From assembly GCF_009689005.1 (NCBI RefSeq), contig NZ_AP021879.1, forward strand, positions 2,480,001 through 2,544,000: a DNA stretch of 64,000 nt, in the 5' to 3' direction. Position 1 is the stretch's first letter. Each line of letters begins with the position of its first letter. Of the stretch, positions 35,084 through 42,769 are shown in pieces. Made by a program: the position numbers and the translations under genes. The DNA comes from Desulfosarcina ovata subsp. ovata (lineage in GTDB: Bacteria; Desulfobacterota; Desulfobacteria; Desulfobacterales; Desulfosarcinaceae). The notes under the pieces were generated by a model that had not been told where the DNA came from, made no database searches, and worked only from the letters and a program-made list of their open reading frames with translations.

Positions 35084-35485
35084 TCATTGAACAAGCGAGA
35101 GAAATGCCTTTCCCCCGTTTTCCATTTGCCTTAACCAGTGGGCAACCGCTTTGCATCGTCCAAACAGGTCGGATGTGCGCATGATCCGGTATTTTTCGCT
35201 GAAGGCCACGCCCAGTCCGGCGTCGTCCTCACGAACCACCCGGCCGTTCAAACTGACGCAGCCACCCGCGTCGATCGCTTCAGCCGGCCGATTGCGGCGA
35301 ATCAGCAGGTTAACATGAACCGGCATACCCACCGGCAACCGCTGATCGGTCTCCAGCAGTGCGCCGCCGGTGCAGACATTGGCAGTCCGGGCTTCGAACA
35401 ACAGGTCGACACAGGTGTCGTTCCCGTCATAAATCAGGCAAGGGAGTCGCAGTGTGAATCGTCGCATTTGCCGGCGTTCTTCCAT
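35084..35485 (-). CDS. PilZ-domain protein
   Basis: A 133-residue protein starting MEERRQMRRFTLRLPCLIYD, the R-rich N-terminal c-di-GMP-binding switch of PilZ domains, followed by the barrel (ARTANVCTGGALLETD in place of the D/NxSxxG motif, and GRVVREDDAGLGVAFSEK). The start was placed at 35485 (AGGAAG upstream) rather than 35638, because the extension crosses a terminator-like hairpin. It is probably a c-di-GMP effector for the adjacent matrix-type gene. Confidence 0.8.
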   Translation of the reverse strand: MEERRQMRRFTLRLPCLIYDGNDTCVDLLFEARTANVCTGGALLETDQRLPVGMPVHVNLLIRRNRPAEAIDAGGCVSLNGRVVREDDAGLGVAFSEKYRIMRTSDLFGRCKAVAHWLRQMENGGKAFLSLVQ

Positions 35486-35521
35486 GGTATGCTTCCTGTC
35501 AGCATTTGACCGATCGTCAAT

Positions 35522-35563
35522 AAAAAAACCCGCGAAAAACTGCGCATGCAGCCTCAGCGGGCT
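35522..35563 (-). terminator. Terminator-like hairpin in the PilZ gene leader
   Basis: On the minus strand CCCGC pairs with GCGGG, with an inner CTGC-GCAT-GCAG stem and a seven-T tail. It ends 36 bp before the PilZ ATG, so it would either end an upstream transcript or attenuate this gene. Confidence 0.6.
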
Positions 35564-35813
35564 TTCTGATGCTTGCTCCGGGCAAGTCAGCAAAGGGCCT
35601 CCAGATGGTGTCGGAAACGGTTCCGACGATAGCACCAATCAATCACACTTTTCCCGGAGGGGGTATCCGCTTGCAGTATGAATGTCGCATGAATTGGATC
35701 GGGGCATTCGTATAAGGAAATTATGAGTTTTCCGAAGCGAAAGTATTAGGAAAGGGTTAGGAAAGCTAAGAGATGGTCGTGTATTCTCTGGTGGGAACCA
35801 AACCGGCTGTCAG

Positions 35814-36521
35814 TTACAGGTAGCGGGCCACCCACAAGGTGGCTTCCAGACGGTTCTTTACTCCGATTTTTTTGTAGATGTTGTACAGGTGGGTTTTAAC
35901 GGTGTTGGGGCTGATAAAGCACTCTTCGGCGATGCTGCTGTTGCTGGCACCGGAGGCGATGGCAATCAGTATTTCCTTTTCGCGGGCGGTGAGCATGGCT
36001 TCGGCCGCCGCAATGCCGGCGCGTCGATAATGGATGTCCATGAGAATTTTGGAGGTTATTTTGCGGGAAAACCAGAGCTCGCCCTGCAAAATCGCCTTTA
36101 CGCCTTTTATGAATCGGTCCAGCGGTTCGTCGAGGTAGAAAATACCTCGAATGCACCGCTCGATCACGCGTCGTTCGAAAGCGGTACCGACATCGGGATC
36201 AACATTGAACAGAGCCATGGCCTGCTCGATGGGATCGGGAGCATCGCCCAGGCGCAGTTTGACGTTCATCTCTTCGAGGTTCAGGCCATACCCGTCCCAT
36301 AAAACCAAGTCCCACGACGGCCGCTCGACAATAACCGCCCTGTCCCGAATGGCAACCTCAGCAACCTGATGCGCCCCGCCCAGTTCGGCCGCCAACATGG
36401 CCTGAAGCAGTTTGTTCTGAAATAAGTTATGGCTCACCAATCCGATCTGAAAACATTCTGCTCTCGGTTCGAAGAGCGGCGGTTCCTCTTCAAATCGACT
36501 GGGTACAATCCTGGGCGACAT
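35814..36521 (-). CDS. LuxR-family regulator with VpsT/CsgD-like receiver
   Basis: A 235-residue regulator. The C-terminal LuxR helix-turn-helix (about 165-235) reads LTAREKEILIAIASGASNSS, then IAEECFISPNTVKTHLYNIYKK. The N-terminal receiver-like domain lacks a clear phospho-Asp. The linker carries GELWFSRKI, where WFSR fits the W[FLM][TS]R c-di-GMP motif described for VpsT. WFSR-like strings also occur in ordinary LuxR regulators, so ligand binding is an inference. It lies near PilZ and CTERM genes. Confidence 0.82.
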   Translation of the reverse strand: MSPRIVPSRFEEEPPLFEPRAECFQIGLVSHNLFQNKLLQAMLAAELGGAHQVAEVAIRDRAVIVERPSWDLVLWDGYGLNLEEMNVKLRLGDAPDPIEQAMALFNVDPDVGTAFERRVIERCIRGIFYLDEPLDRFIKGVKAILQGELWFSRKITSKILMDIHYRRAGIAAAEAMLTAREKEILIAIASGASNSSIAEECFISPNTVKTHLYNIYKKIGVKNRLEATLWVARYL

Positions 36522-36632
36522 GGCACGCTTTCGTTAGGGTTCGCGGATTGCTGTAAAAAGGGTCGATTCCCTGCTCAGGAATGGCAACCCGAAAAAATGC
36601 AAAACGTTCGATACAACTAATACATGATTGCT

Positions 36633-36666
36633 AGAATTGTATTAGCCATATCTTGAATGCTATACC
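36633..36666. repeat. R1 remnant with internal deletion
   Basis: AATTGTATTAGCCATA matches the inner part of the R1 copy at 59876, and ATCTTGAATGCTATACC matches the R1 right end; the roughly 35 bp between them are missing. It adjoins gene remnants. Confidence 0.6.
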
Positions 36667-36845
36667 ATCCAAGGCGCATGCCGCCGCTGAAGCCAACGAC
36701 AAGATGCCCATTGGCGAAATGCTCATGCAGATCGTCCGCCCCCCCCTGAACTCATTCATGGAATCAAAACCGGGATTGCCCTGGTTCCGGCGTTATTCAT
36801 CGGCACGGGGTTGCTGATCATCATCTTTTTGTACCGGCTCACGCC
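36667..36845 (+). pseudogene. Remnant of an MFS (GPH/melibiose-type) transporter C-terminus
   Basis: One frame from 36754 reads IHGIKTGIALVPALFIGTGL followed by LIIIFLYRLTP, like the last helix of GPH-family symporters. Before it, 36667-36750 reads AAAEANDKMPIGEMLMQIVR in another frame, a fragment I cannot place. No start, stop or complete domain is present. Confidence 0.45.
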
Positions 36846-37235
36846 GACACCAAATGGGAATGCGCGGCGCTGTTGTGCGACGACACGGGCACCCCCAAGA
36901 GCGAAGAGCAGCGCCTCAAGGTTTTCGCGGACATCATGGCCAAGGCCGTGGACCGTGATGACCAGTATGTGGCCGTCTTCTTCTCCTCCGGAACTTTTGA
37001 GATGACCCATTATCTCATGGGCATGGAAGGTGCTATGATGGGCCTGTATGAAGAACCGGAATGTATGCATGAACTGATCGAGTGTTTGACCGACTATGAA
37101 ATCCGTTATGCCGAGCAGATCATTGAGCGCCTCAAGCCCAACGCCTCGTTGAACCGGATAAAGCTACCCACGGTGACATTGGACAATTGGGTTGTTTCCT
37201 TAAACACCGATTTTCGCTTAACGGCAGCCCCATAA
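36840..37235 (+). pseudogene. Fragment of a uroporphyrinogen-decarboxylase-family protein
   Basis: The frame reads ADTKWECAALLCDDTGTPKS, then FEMTHYLMGMEGAMMGLYEE and EQIIERLKPNA, which matches the mid part of URO-D-like methyltransferases. It is joined directly to the transporter remnant and drifts into unrelated sequence after about 37150. The ORF from 36873 has no suitable N-terminus. Confidence 0.55.
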
Positions 37236-37284
37236 ACCCGCCCCCCCCTTTCCCGGCAGGCACACCATGCTGCGCCATTGTTTC

Positions 37285-37315
37285 TTGACAACCTATCGTA
37301 ATTTTGGCATATATT
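37285..37315 (+). promoter_or_regulatory. Promoter of the second binding-protein/kinase unit
   Basis: TTGACA at 37285-37290, then CATATA at 37308-37313 (17-bp spacer) or TATATT at 37310-37315 (19-bp). It leaves a leader of about 135 bp before the ATG at 37456. Confidence 0.5.
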
Positions 37316-37455
37316 CAGTTTATAAAATAAGTTCCGATCGTTGATTTCCTTTTTTTTAATCTTTGAACCGTTTCTTTTATAATTATCCGTGGTGCGTCGC
37401 CAGTCCGGCAAACCAATGGATGACGCTGAAGGGGACCAACCGCAGGGAGATCGAA

Positions 37456-38436
37456 ATGAAATGTAAAGAAACTGCAGTGCCGGGTATGATTCTGGGCCTG
37501 CTTTTTTTTTGTTGCTTGATGGCGTGCAGCCAGCCTGAAGAGCCGATCCGGATCGGCATTTCGACCTGGGCCGGCGTGGAACCGGCCGAACTGGCCGCAC
37601 GGAAAGGGTTCTATGAAAAAAGAGGCGTGGATGTGGAAATGGTCCGCTTTTCGGCATACAAGGATTCCATCGAGGCCTTTCGCGAAGCCAAGGTAGACGC
37701 CGACATGCAGACTTTCGACGATGCTATCCGATTGTATGCGGCGGGACGAAAGATGAAGGTCGTGTTGTTCACGGATTACTCTTTCGGTGGGGATGGAATC
37801 GTGGCCCGCAAGGGGATCGACACGGTCAGTGATCTCAAGGGGAAAAAAGTCGGAGTGGAAATCGGTACGGTAAGCCACTTCTCCTTGGTGAAGGCGCTGG
37901 ATACGGCGGGACTGAAGGAGGAGGACATCGTCATTGCCAGTATTCCCGCATGGGAGATAAAAGGCGCCTTCATCAAAGGAAAAATCGATGCCGGTGTCAC
38001 CTGGGAGCCATATCTGACCAGCGCGGCAAAGGATGGCGGCGGCCGGGTGATCATTACGAGCCGGGACTACCCGAAAACCATCGTCACTACCATGGTGATG
38101 AGCGACGACATGATTTCTCGTCGACCGGACGATGTACAGAAAGTTGTGGCCGCCTACTTCGACGCCGTTAAGTTCATGAAGGCGCATCCTGGCGAGGCAT
38201 ATGCGATCATGGCGCAGGCCGAAGGCGAGAGCGTCGAAGAATTTACCGCTCATGTCGAGGGCATCCGCTATATCGATATAGAGACCAACAAGGCCGCATT
38301 CGGGACGATGCAGGACGGCGAATTATTCGACGTGGGCCGCAACCTCACCGATTTTCTTTTTGAAAAAAGCATGATCAAAACGGTTCCCGATATCGCCGGT
38401 TTGATGGACGGTGGATTCGTCAACAACCTCAGGTAG
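37456..38436 (+). CDS. Periplasmic binding lipoprotein, NitT/TauT (SsuA) type
   Basis: A 326-residue lipoprotein with signal and lipobox GLLFFCCLMAC. The mature part begins IRIGISTWAGVEPAELAARK, then TVSDLKGKKVGVEIGTVSHF and DAGVTWEPYLTSA, typical of nitrate/taurine-type binding proteins. The start at 37456 has AGGGAGA 5 bp upstream. There is no permease or ATPase; a membrane kinase gene follows after 9 bp, so it probably works as a sensory ligand-binding protein. Same design as 2541-3689 with 61-2538, but different sequences. Confidence 0.88.
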   Translation: MKCKETAVPGMILGLLFFCCLMACSQPEEPIRIGISTWAGVEPAELAARKGFYEKRGVDVEMVRFSAYKDSIEAFREAKVDADMQTFDDAIRLYAAGRKMKVVLFTDYSFGGDGIVARKGIDTVSDLKGKKVGVEIGTVSHFSLVKALDTAGLKEEDIVIASIPAWEIKGAFIKGKIDAGVTWEPYLTSAAKDGGGRVIITSRDYPKTIVTTMVMSDDMISRRPDDVQKVVAAYFDAVKFMKAHPGEAYAIMAQAEGESVEEFTAHVEGIRYIDIETNKAAFGTMQDGELFDVGRNLTDFLFEKSMIKTVPDIAGLMDGGFVNNLR

Positions 38437-38445
38437 GGACTTTTC

Positions 38446-40512
38446 ATGCTGAAGACGACCTCGTTGCGCAACAAGATCATCCTGTACATCAGCTCCGTCG
38501 CGATTGTTTTTCTGGCGGCGGGGATCTACGCGAACCTGAAAGCCGATTTTCGTATCCAGTACGAAAACGTGACGGCCAAAGCCAACGCGCTGGCCGACGA
38601 AATCGGATATGCCTTTGAAGTGCTGACCATACACGAGGACGACTATTCATTGCGACGGGTCGTCGAGCAGACTGCCACCATCGAGCTGGTCGAGGAGGTC
38701 GGTATCACCGACCGCAAGGGGCGTTACCTTGTCCACAACCGGCAAGGACGCGTCGGAGAATCGATGGCCCATCCGCTGCTCGCCCGGGTGATTGAAGAGG
38801 AAAGAAGGCATGTGTCGGTCGAGGCCGACAAGCTGGTCGTGATTCAGCCGTTGCATGGCGAGGCCTATCTGGCCCGGTACCGAAGCGATGTGATCGGGTC
38901 GATCGTCATCGTCATGGACCTCGCCCCCTTCAACGCCCGCATGCGTCAACGGGCCCTCGTCATTTCCCTGGCCACGATTGCCTTCGTTGCCCTGCTGGGC
39001 CTGTGCTTGGGCGTTGTTGTCAACCAGCTGATCATCCGGCCCGTCGGCGCCCTTTCGGTGGCCACGAAGCAGTTGACCGACGGCAACTGGGAGGCAAGGG
39101 TGGCGCACAAGCGGCAGGACGAGATCGGAGACCTGGCCTTTTCTTTCAATTTCATGGCCGGCGCGGTGGCCGAACGCGAAGAGCGCTTGCGCATTCAGAA
39201 AGAAGAAATCCAGCAGGCCAATAATGAATTGGAACGGCGCGTGGCAGAACGCACCGCAGAGCTGGTGCAAACGGCCGAACAATTGAGGCGCGAGCTCGTT
39301 TTGCGAAAGCGGACGGAGGCCTCGTTGAGGGAGAGTGAGGAAAGGCTTTCGGTCACCCTCAGCAGCATCGGCGATGCCGTGATTGCCACGGGGGTCGCAG
39401 GAGAAGTGACGCTCATGAACCCGGTTGCCGAACAGTTGACGGGCTGGACGCGATCAGAGGCTTACGGAAGGGATTCGCAGGAGATATTCAATATTGTCAA
39501 CGAAGAGACGGGGATACGGGTCGAGAGTCCGGTTGAAAAGGTACTCCGCCGGGGAATCGTTGTCGGGCTGGCCAATCACACGATCCTGATTTCCAAGAAC
39601 GGGGTAAAAATCCCCATCGATGACAGCGGTGCGCCGATCAGGGACGACAAGGGCAATGTTCTGGGCGTGGTTTTGATCTTCCGGGATGTAACGGAAAAGA
39701 GAAGGAGCCGCAAAGCGCTTAAGGAATACTCGGAGCGGTTGGAGGAGATGGTGGCATCAAGAACCAAGGAACTTAGGGATGCCCAGAAAGAACTCGTGCG
39801 CAAGGAACGGTTGGCGGCCCTGGGTCAGCTGACGGCCACCGTTGCCCATGAGATCCGGAATCCTTTGGGGACGGTTCGAACGTCTATTTTCTCCCTGAGT
39901 GAAAACATCGAGCGAAACGAGAAAAAGCGGGTCGATCGGGCGCTGCTGCTGGCGGAACGCAATATCCTGCGTTGCGACAGGATCATTACGGAGCTGCTGG
40001 ATTTCACGCGTCAGAAGAATTTGAAAAAGCGGCCCGTCAAGATCGATTCCTGGTTGGAACATCTGTTGGCAGAGCAAACCATACCGGAGGAGATCGAATA
40101 CAAGCTTGCGTTGGATACCGGCGTCTCCGTTCCCGTGGATACCGAATATCTTCGTCGCGCCGTCGTCAATGTGATCGCCAATGCGCTCCAGGCCCTTGAG
40201 GAGAAGGGGGGGACGGAGATGGGGCTGACGGTACGGACGACAATTGCCGGAGAGCGGATCGAGATTGGGGTGGCCGACACCGGACCAGGCATTTCCGATG
40301 ACATACGGGAGAAGATCTTCGAACCGCTTTTCAGTACAAAAAGCATCGGTGTCGGCCTGGGGCTCTCCATCGTCGAGGATATCATGGCGGAGCACGACGG
40401 AGGCGTCGAGATCGAGAGCGAGTCGGGCAAAGGAACGGAAGTGGTCTTGTGGCTGCCGGTAGCGAAGCAAAGGCCGGCGACCAACCCAATTGATGATACT
40501 ATAGTAAAATGA
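38446..40512 (+). CDS. Sensor histidine kinase (sensor-HAMP-PAS-HisKA-HATPase)
   Basis: A 688-residue membrane kinase. The first helix is near residues 10-30 and the second near 165-190, flanking a periplasmic PAS/Cache-like sensor (VEEVGITDRKGRYLVHNRQG). HAMP, a coiled coil (RRVAERTAELVQTAEQLRRE), a PAS domain, the phospho-His in TVAHEIRNPLGTVRT and ATP motifs VADTGPGIS and GVGLGLSIVE follow. There is no receiver; the partner response regulator overlaps the stop (ATGA) but is split by an IS. The binding-protein gene upstream likely provides the input. Confidence 0.92.
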   Translation: MLKTTSLRNKIILYISSVAIVFLAAGIYANLKADFRIQYENVTAKANALADEIGYAFEVLTIHEDDYSLRRVVEQTATIELVEEVGITDRKGRYLVHNRQGRVGESMAHPLLARVIEEERRHVSVEADKLVVIQPLHGEAYLARYRSDVIGSIVIVMDLAPFNARMRQRALVISLATIAFVALLGLCLGVVVNQLIIRPVGALSVATKQLTDGNWEARVAHKRQDEIGDLAFSFNFMAGAVAEREERLRIQKEEIQQANNELERRVAERTAELVQTAEQLRRELVLRKRTEASLRESEERLSVTLSSIGDAVIATGVAGEVTLMNPVAEQLTGWTRSEAYGRDSQEIFNIVNEETGIRVESPVEKVLRRGIVVGLANHTILISKNGVKIPIDDSGAPIRDDKGNVLGVVLIFRDVTEKRRSRKALKEYSERLEEMVASRTKELRDAQKELVRKERLAALGQLTATVAHEIRNPLGTVRTSIFSLSENIERNEKKRVDRALLLAERNILRCDRIITELLDFTRQKNLKKRPVKIDSWLEHLLAEQTIPEEIEYKLALDTGVSVPVDTEYLRRAVVNVIANALQALEEKGGTEMGLTVRTTIAGERIEIGVADTGPGISDDIREKIFEPLFSTKSIGVGLGLSIVEDIMAEHDGGVEIESESGKGTEVVLWLPVAKQRPATNPIDDTIVK

Positions 40513-40670
40513 ATAATGTTACCGTATTGATCGTAGACGATGACCGGGACTTCGCCGAAAGCCTCGCCATGGTGCTGGACGACAGGGGATACCAGGTCGA
40601 TACGGTGCACAGCGGGGAAGGGGCGATCCGCAGGTTCCGCGAACAAGATTTCGACATTGCCTTCATGGAC

Positions 40671-42184
40671 CAGCCCTTTCAAGGTAGTACTATGACTTCT
40701 TTCTCTCAGCGAGTATTTTCGCGGTTGAAACATGTGGCTTGTTTTTCATCGCAACCCGCTTCGGTTTGGGCTTTTTGGGACCTCGAGGATGCTTCTGGTA
40801 CTTTGATAATTTTACGTTGCCAGCTAATTCTTCAAGCAACCGAACCAGATCACTTTCTGGCATGTCTCTAAAAACGACCCAATGGTCGCTTTCGATAACG
40901 ATCATCATCCCTTGGTAGACGCCTTCGATTTCATTGGCGATGTAATAACCAGATACGTTCCGTTCTATGAAATCGACACCGTGAACACTGCCCAGTGCTG
41001 CTTTTACAACGGACATGCTGATATAGGCGACCAGAGCAACGCAAAAACCGAAAAGAGCGGCACGAGGATAGCCCAATGCATTAATTTCAGAGTTTAAATA
41101 TTCAGCGAGACGCTGAAAGGCCGTTTCGATGGTCCATCGATCCCGATACAACCGGGCAACTGTTTTAGCGTTTGCTGCGCTCTTTGATAGATTCGTGATG
41201 ATGAAAATCTCGGTATCACCATCACGGGTTTCACCCTTCAGCTTCACGCGAATCCGCCTGAAGGCGTGCTCTTCGCCAGCTTCATCACGAACCCGGATGG
41301 GTTGCTCGTATACGGTTCCTGTTTCGATTTTGCCGATATATTTTTCCTTTCCAATTAGCTCGAGAGGATAATTCCCATGCTCACGGATAATGAACCACGC
41401 ATCCCGCTTATCGATGCCGCAGGTGAATTCAACCACGCAGAAATTGCGATCGGCAACCCAAACATCATCGGCAACAATAGTTTCAAGCACCGTTTTCAAT
41501 AATGAGCGTTCTTGCGCATGGCCGTCTTCGCAAGGAAACACATCGATGGGCAGGTGCAACATCGAATCGTACACAACCAATGATTTCCCCGGAAGAGGAC
41601 CTGAGGCTATGGACCGCAACTCTTTGATTCGGTGATGGCTCTTTTCGATACAGTTGCCATCAAGCAGTTTGATTCGTTTGCCAGGCAAAGGGGAGTTTTG
41701 TTTACCCAACAATCTTTGAATAATAGGTTCCACCTGCTCGGCGGCATATCGGACCAAAGCTGCCGATGTACTTGGTTCCATGCCGTTCAACTTATTGTAG
41801 ATTGAGGTAACTGAAACGGCAATATCCTCTTTTGAAGCCTGGAAGGCTGCGTGAATTGATCGCTGGCTTCCCTGAACGACCTGGCTCATCAGGTAAAAAA
41901 GCGTCGAAAACAAAAGGTCCCTTGTGTATTGTTCTTTAGCGGTGTTCTCGAACCATTCGTCCAATTGCTCAGGATTCAGTACCTTCTCCATCAAACCACG
42001 AGCCATGACAGAAATCGGAGAATTCTTGATGAACGGCGTAAAAACAGGACTCAACATGATGTCACCTCCCAAATAATACAGTTTTTCTTTTTTACTGTAT
42101 ATTTTGGGGGTGGGTTTGTCCAGCATTTATTTAATAAGTTCATCCAGTTATGAATGGTCTTTTAGTGCTACCTTGAAAGGGCTG
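40671..42184. mobile_element. IS4-family insertion sequence (1514 bp), complete
   Basis: Terminal inverted repeats begin CAGCCCTTTCAAGGTAGTAC at the left; the right end is GTGCTACCTTGAAAGGGCTG, differing by one base. The target CCTTCATGGAC is duplicated exactly at 40660-40670 and 42185-42195 (11 bp). It carries one transposase gene on the minus strand. The intact ends and perfect duplication indicate a recent insertion. Confidence 0.96.
40690..42057 (-). CDS. IS4-family transposase
   Basis: A 455-residue DDE transposase. It has D in KLLDGNCIEKSHH, D in DDVWVADRNF, and the YREK-type region YRDRWTIETAFQRL with the catalytic Glu, as in IS4 relatives. The start at 42057 has GGGAGGTGA upstream; the longer frame to 42126 was rejected. 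It reads against the interrupted regulator gene. The protein looks intact, so the element may be active. Confidence 0.93.
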   Translation of the reverse strand: MLSPVFTPFIKNSPISVMARGLMEKVLNPEQLDEWFENTAKEQYTRDLLFSTLFYLMSQVVQGSQRSIHAAFQASKEDIAVSVTSIYNKLNGMEPSTSAALVRYAAEQVEPIIQRLLGKQNSPLPGKRIKLLDGNCIEKSHHRIKELRSIASGPLPGKSLVVYDSMLHLPIDVFPCEDGHAQERSLLKTVLETIVADDVWVADRNFCVVEFTCGIDKRDAWFIIREHGNYPLELIGKEKYIGKIETGTVYEQPIRVRDEAGEEHAFRRIRVKLKGETRDGDTEIFIITNLSKSAANAKTVARLYRDRWTIETAFQRLAEYLNSEINALGYPRAALFGFCVALVAYISMSVVKAALGSVHGVDFIERNVSGYYIANEIEGVYQGMMIVIESDHWVVFRDMPESDLVRLLEELAGNVKLSKYQKHPRGPKKPKPKRVAMKNKPHVSTAKILAERKKS

Positions 42185-42769
42185 CCTTCATGGACGTGAA
42201 GCTGCCCGGAAAAAACGGTGTCGAAAGCTTCATGGAGATCCGGAAAATCAAGCCCGATGCCAGGGTGGTGATGATGACCGGCTACAGTGTGGAGCAACTC
42301 CTTGACAGGGCGGTGGAAAACGGGGCCTGGGGCGTACTCCACAAACCGCTGGACATGAAGGCGTTGCTGTCGATGATCGAAAAAAACCAGCCTCACGGCA
42401 TCGTGATCGCCGACGACGACCCGGATTTTGTCGCCAGCATCCACGAGCTGCTGACAGGCAATGGATACCGTGTCTTTGTGGCAACCAACGGCCGGGAAGC
42501 GGTGGAGCGTATCTTATCCAACGGGATCGACGTGCTGATCCTGGATCTTCGGATGCCCGTGCTCAACGGCCTGGAGACTTACCTGGAGTTGAAAAGAGCC
42601 GGTCGTGTCGTTCCGACGATCATCAGCACGGCATTCATGGATGAGGAGACGGGAACGATAGAGAAGCTCAGGAGCCTATCCGTCAGCGGCGTGTTGAGAA
42701 AACCATTCGATCCTGCGGAACTGCTGAAAGCGGTCGAACACCTGGCGATGCGGAAAAAGGGATGATATC

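Larger units (their letters stand above)
40509..42765 (+). pseudogene. Tandem-receiver response regulator split by an IS element
   Basis: Residues 1-54 (40509-40670) start MNNVTVLIVDDDRDFAESLA and stop at the phospho-site FMD. The gene resumes at 42196 as VKLPGKNGVESFMEIRKI. Removing the IS and one 11-bp duplication restores a 243-residue frame with two receivers (first ending K in HKPL, second IVIADDDPDF...LILDLRMP...RKPF). Without the insertion it would follow the kinase stop by translational coupling. The second half could still be made from an internal ATG (42190), giving one complete receiver. Confidence 0.9.
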
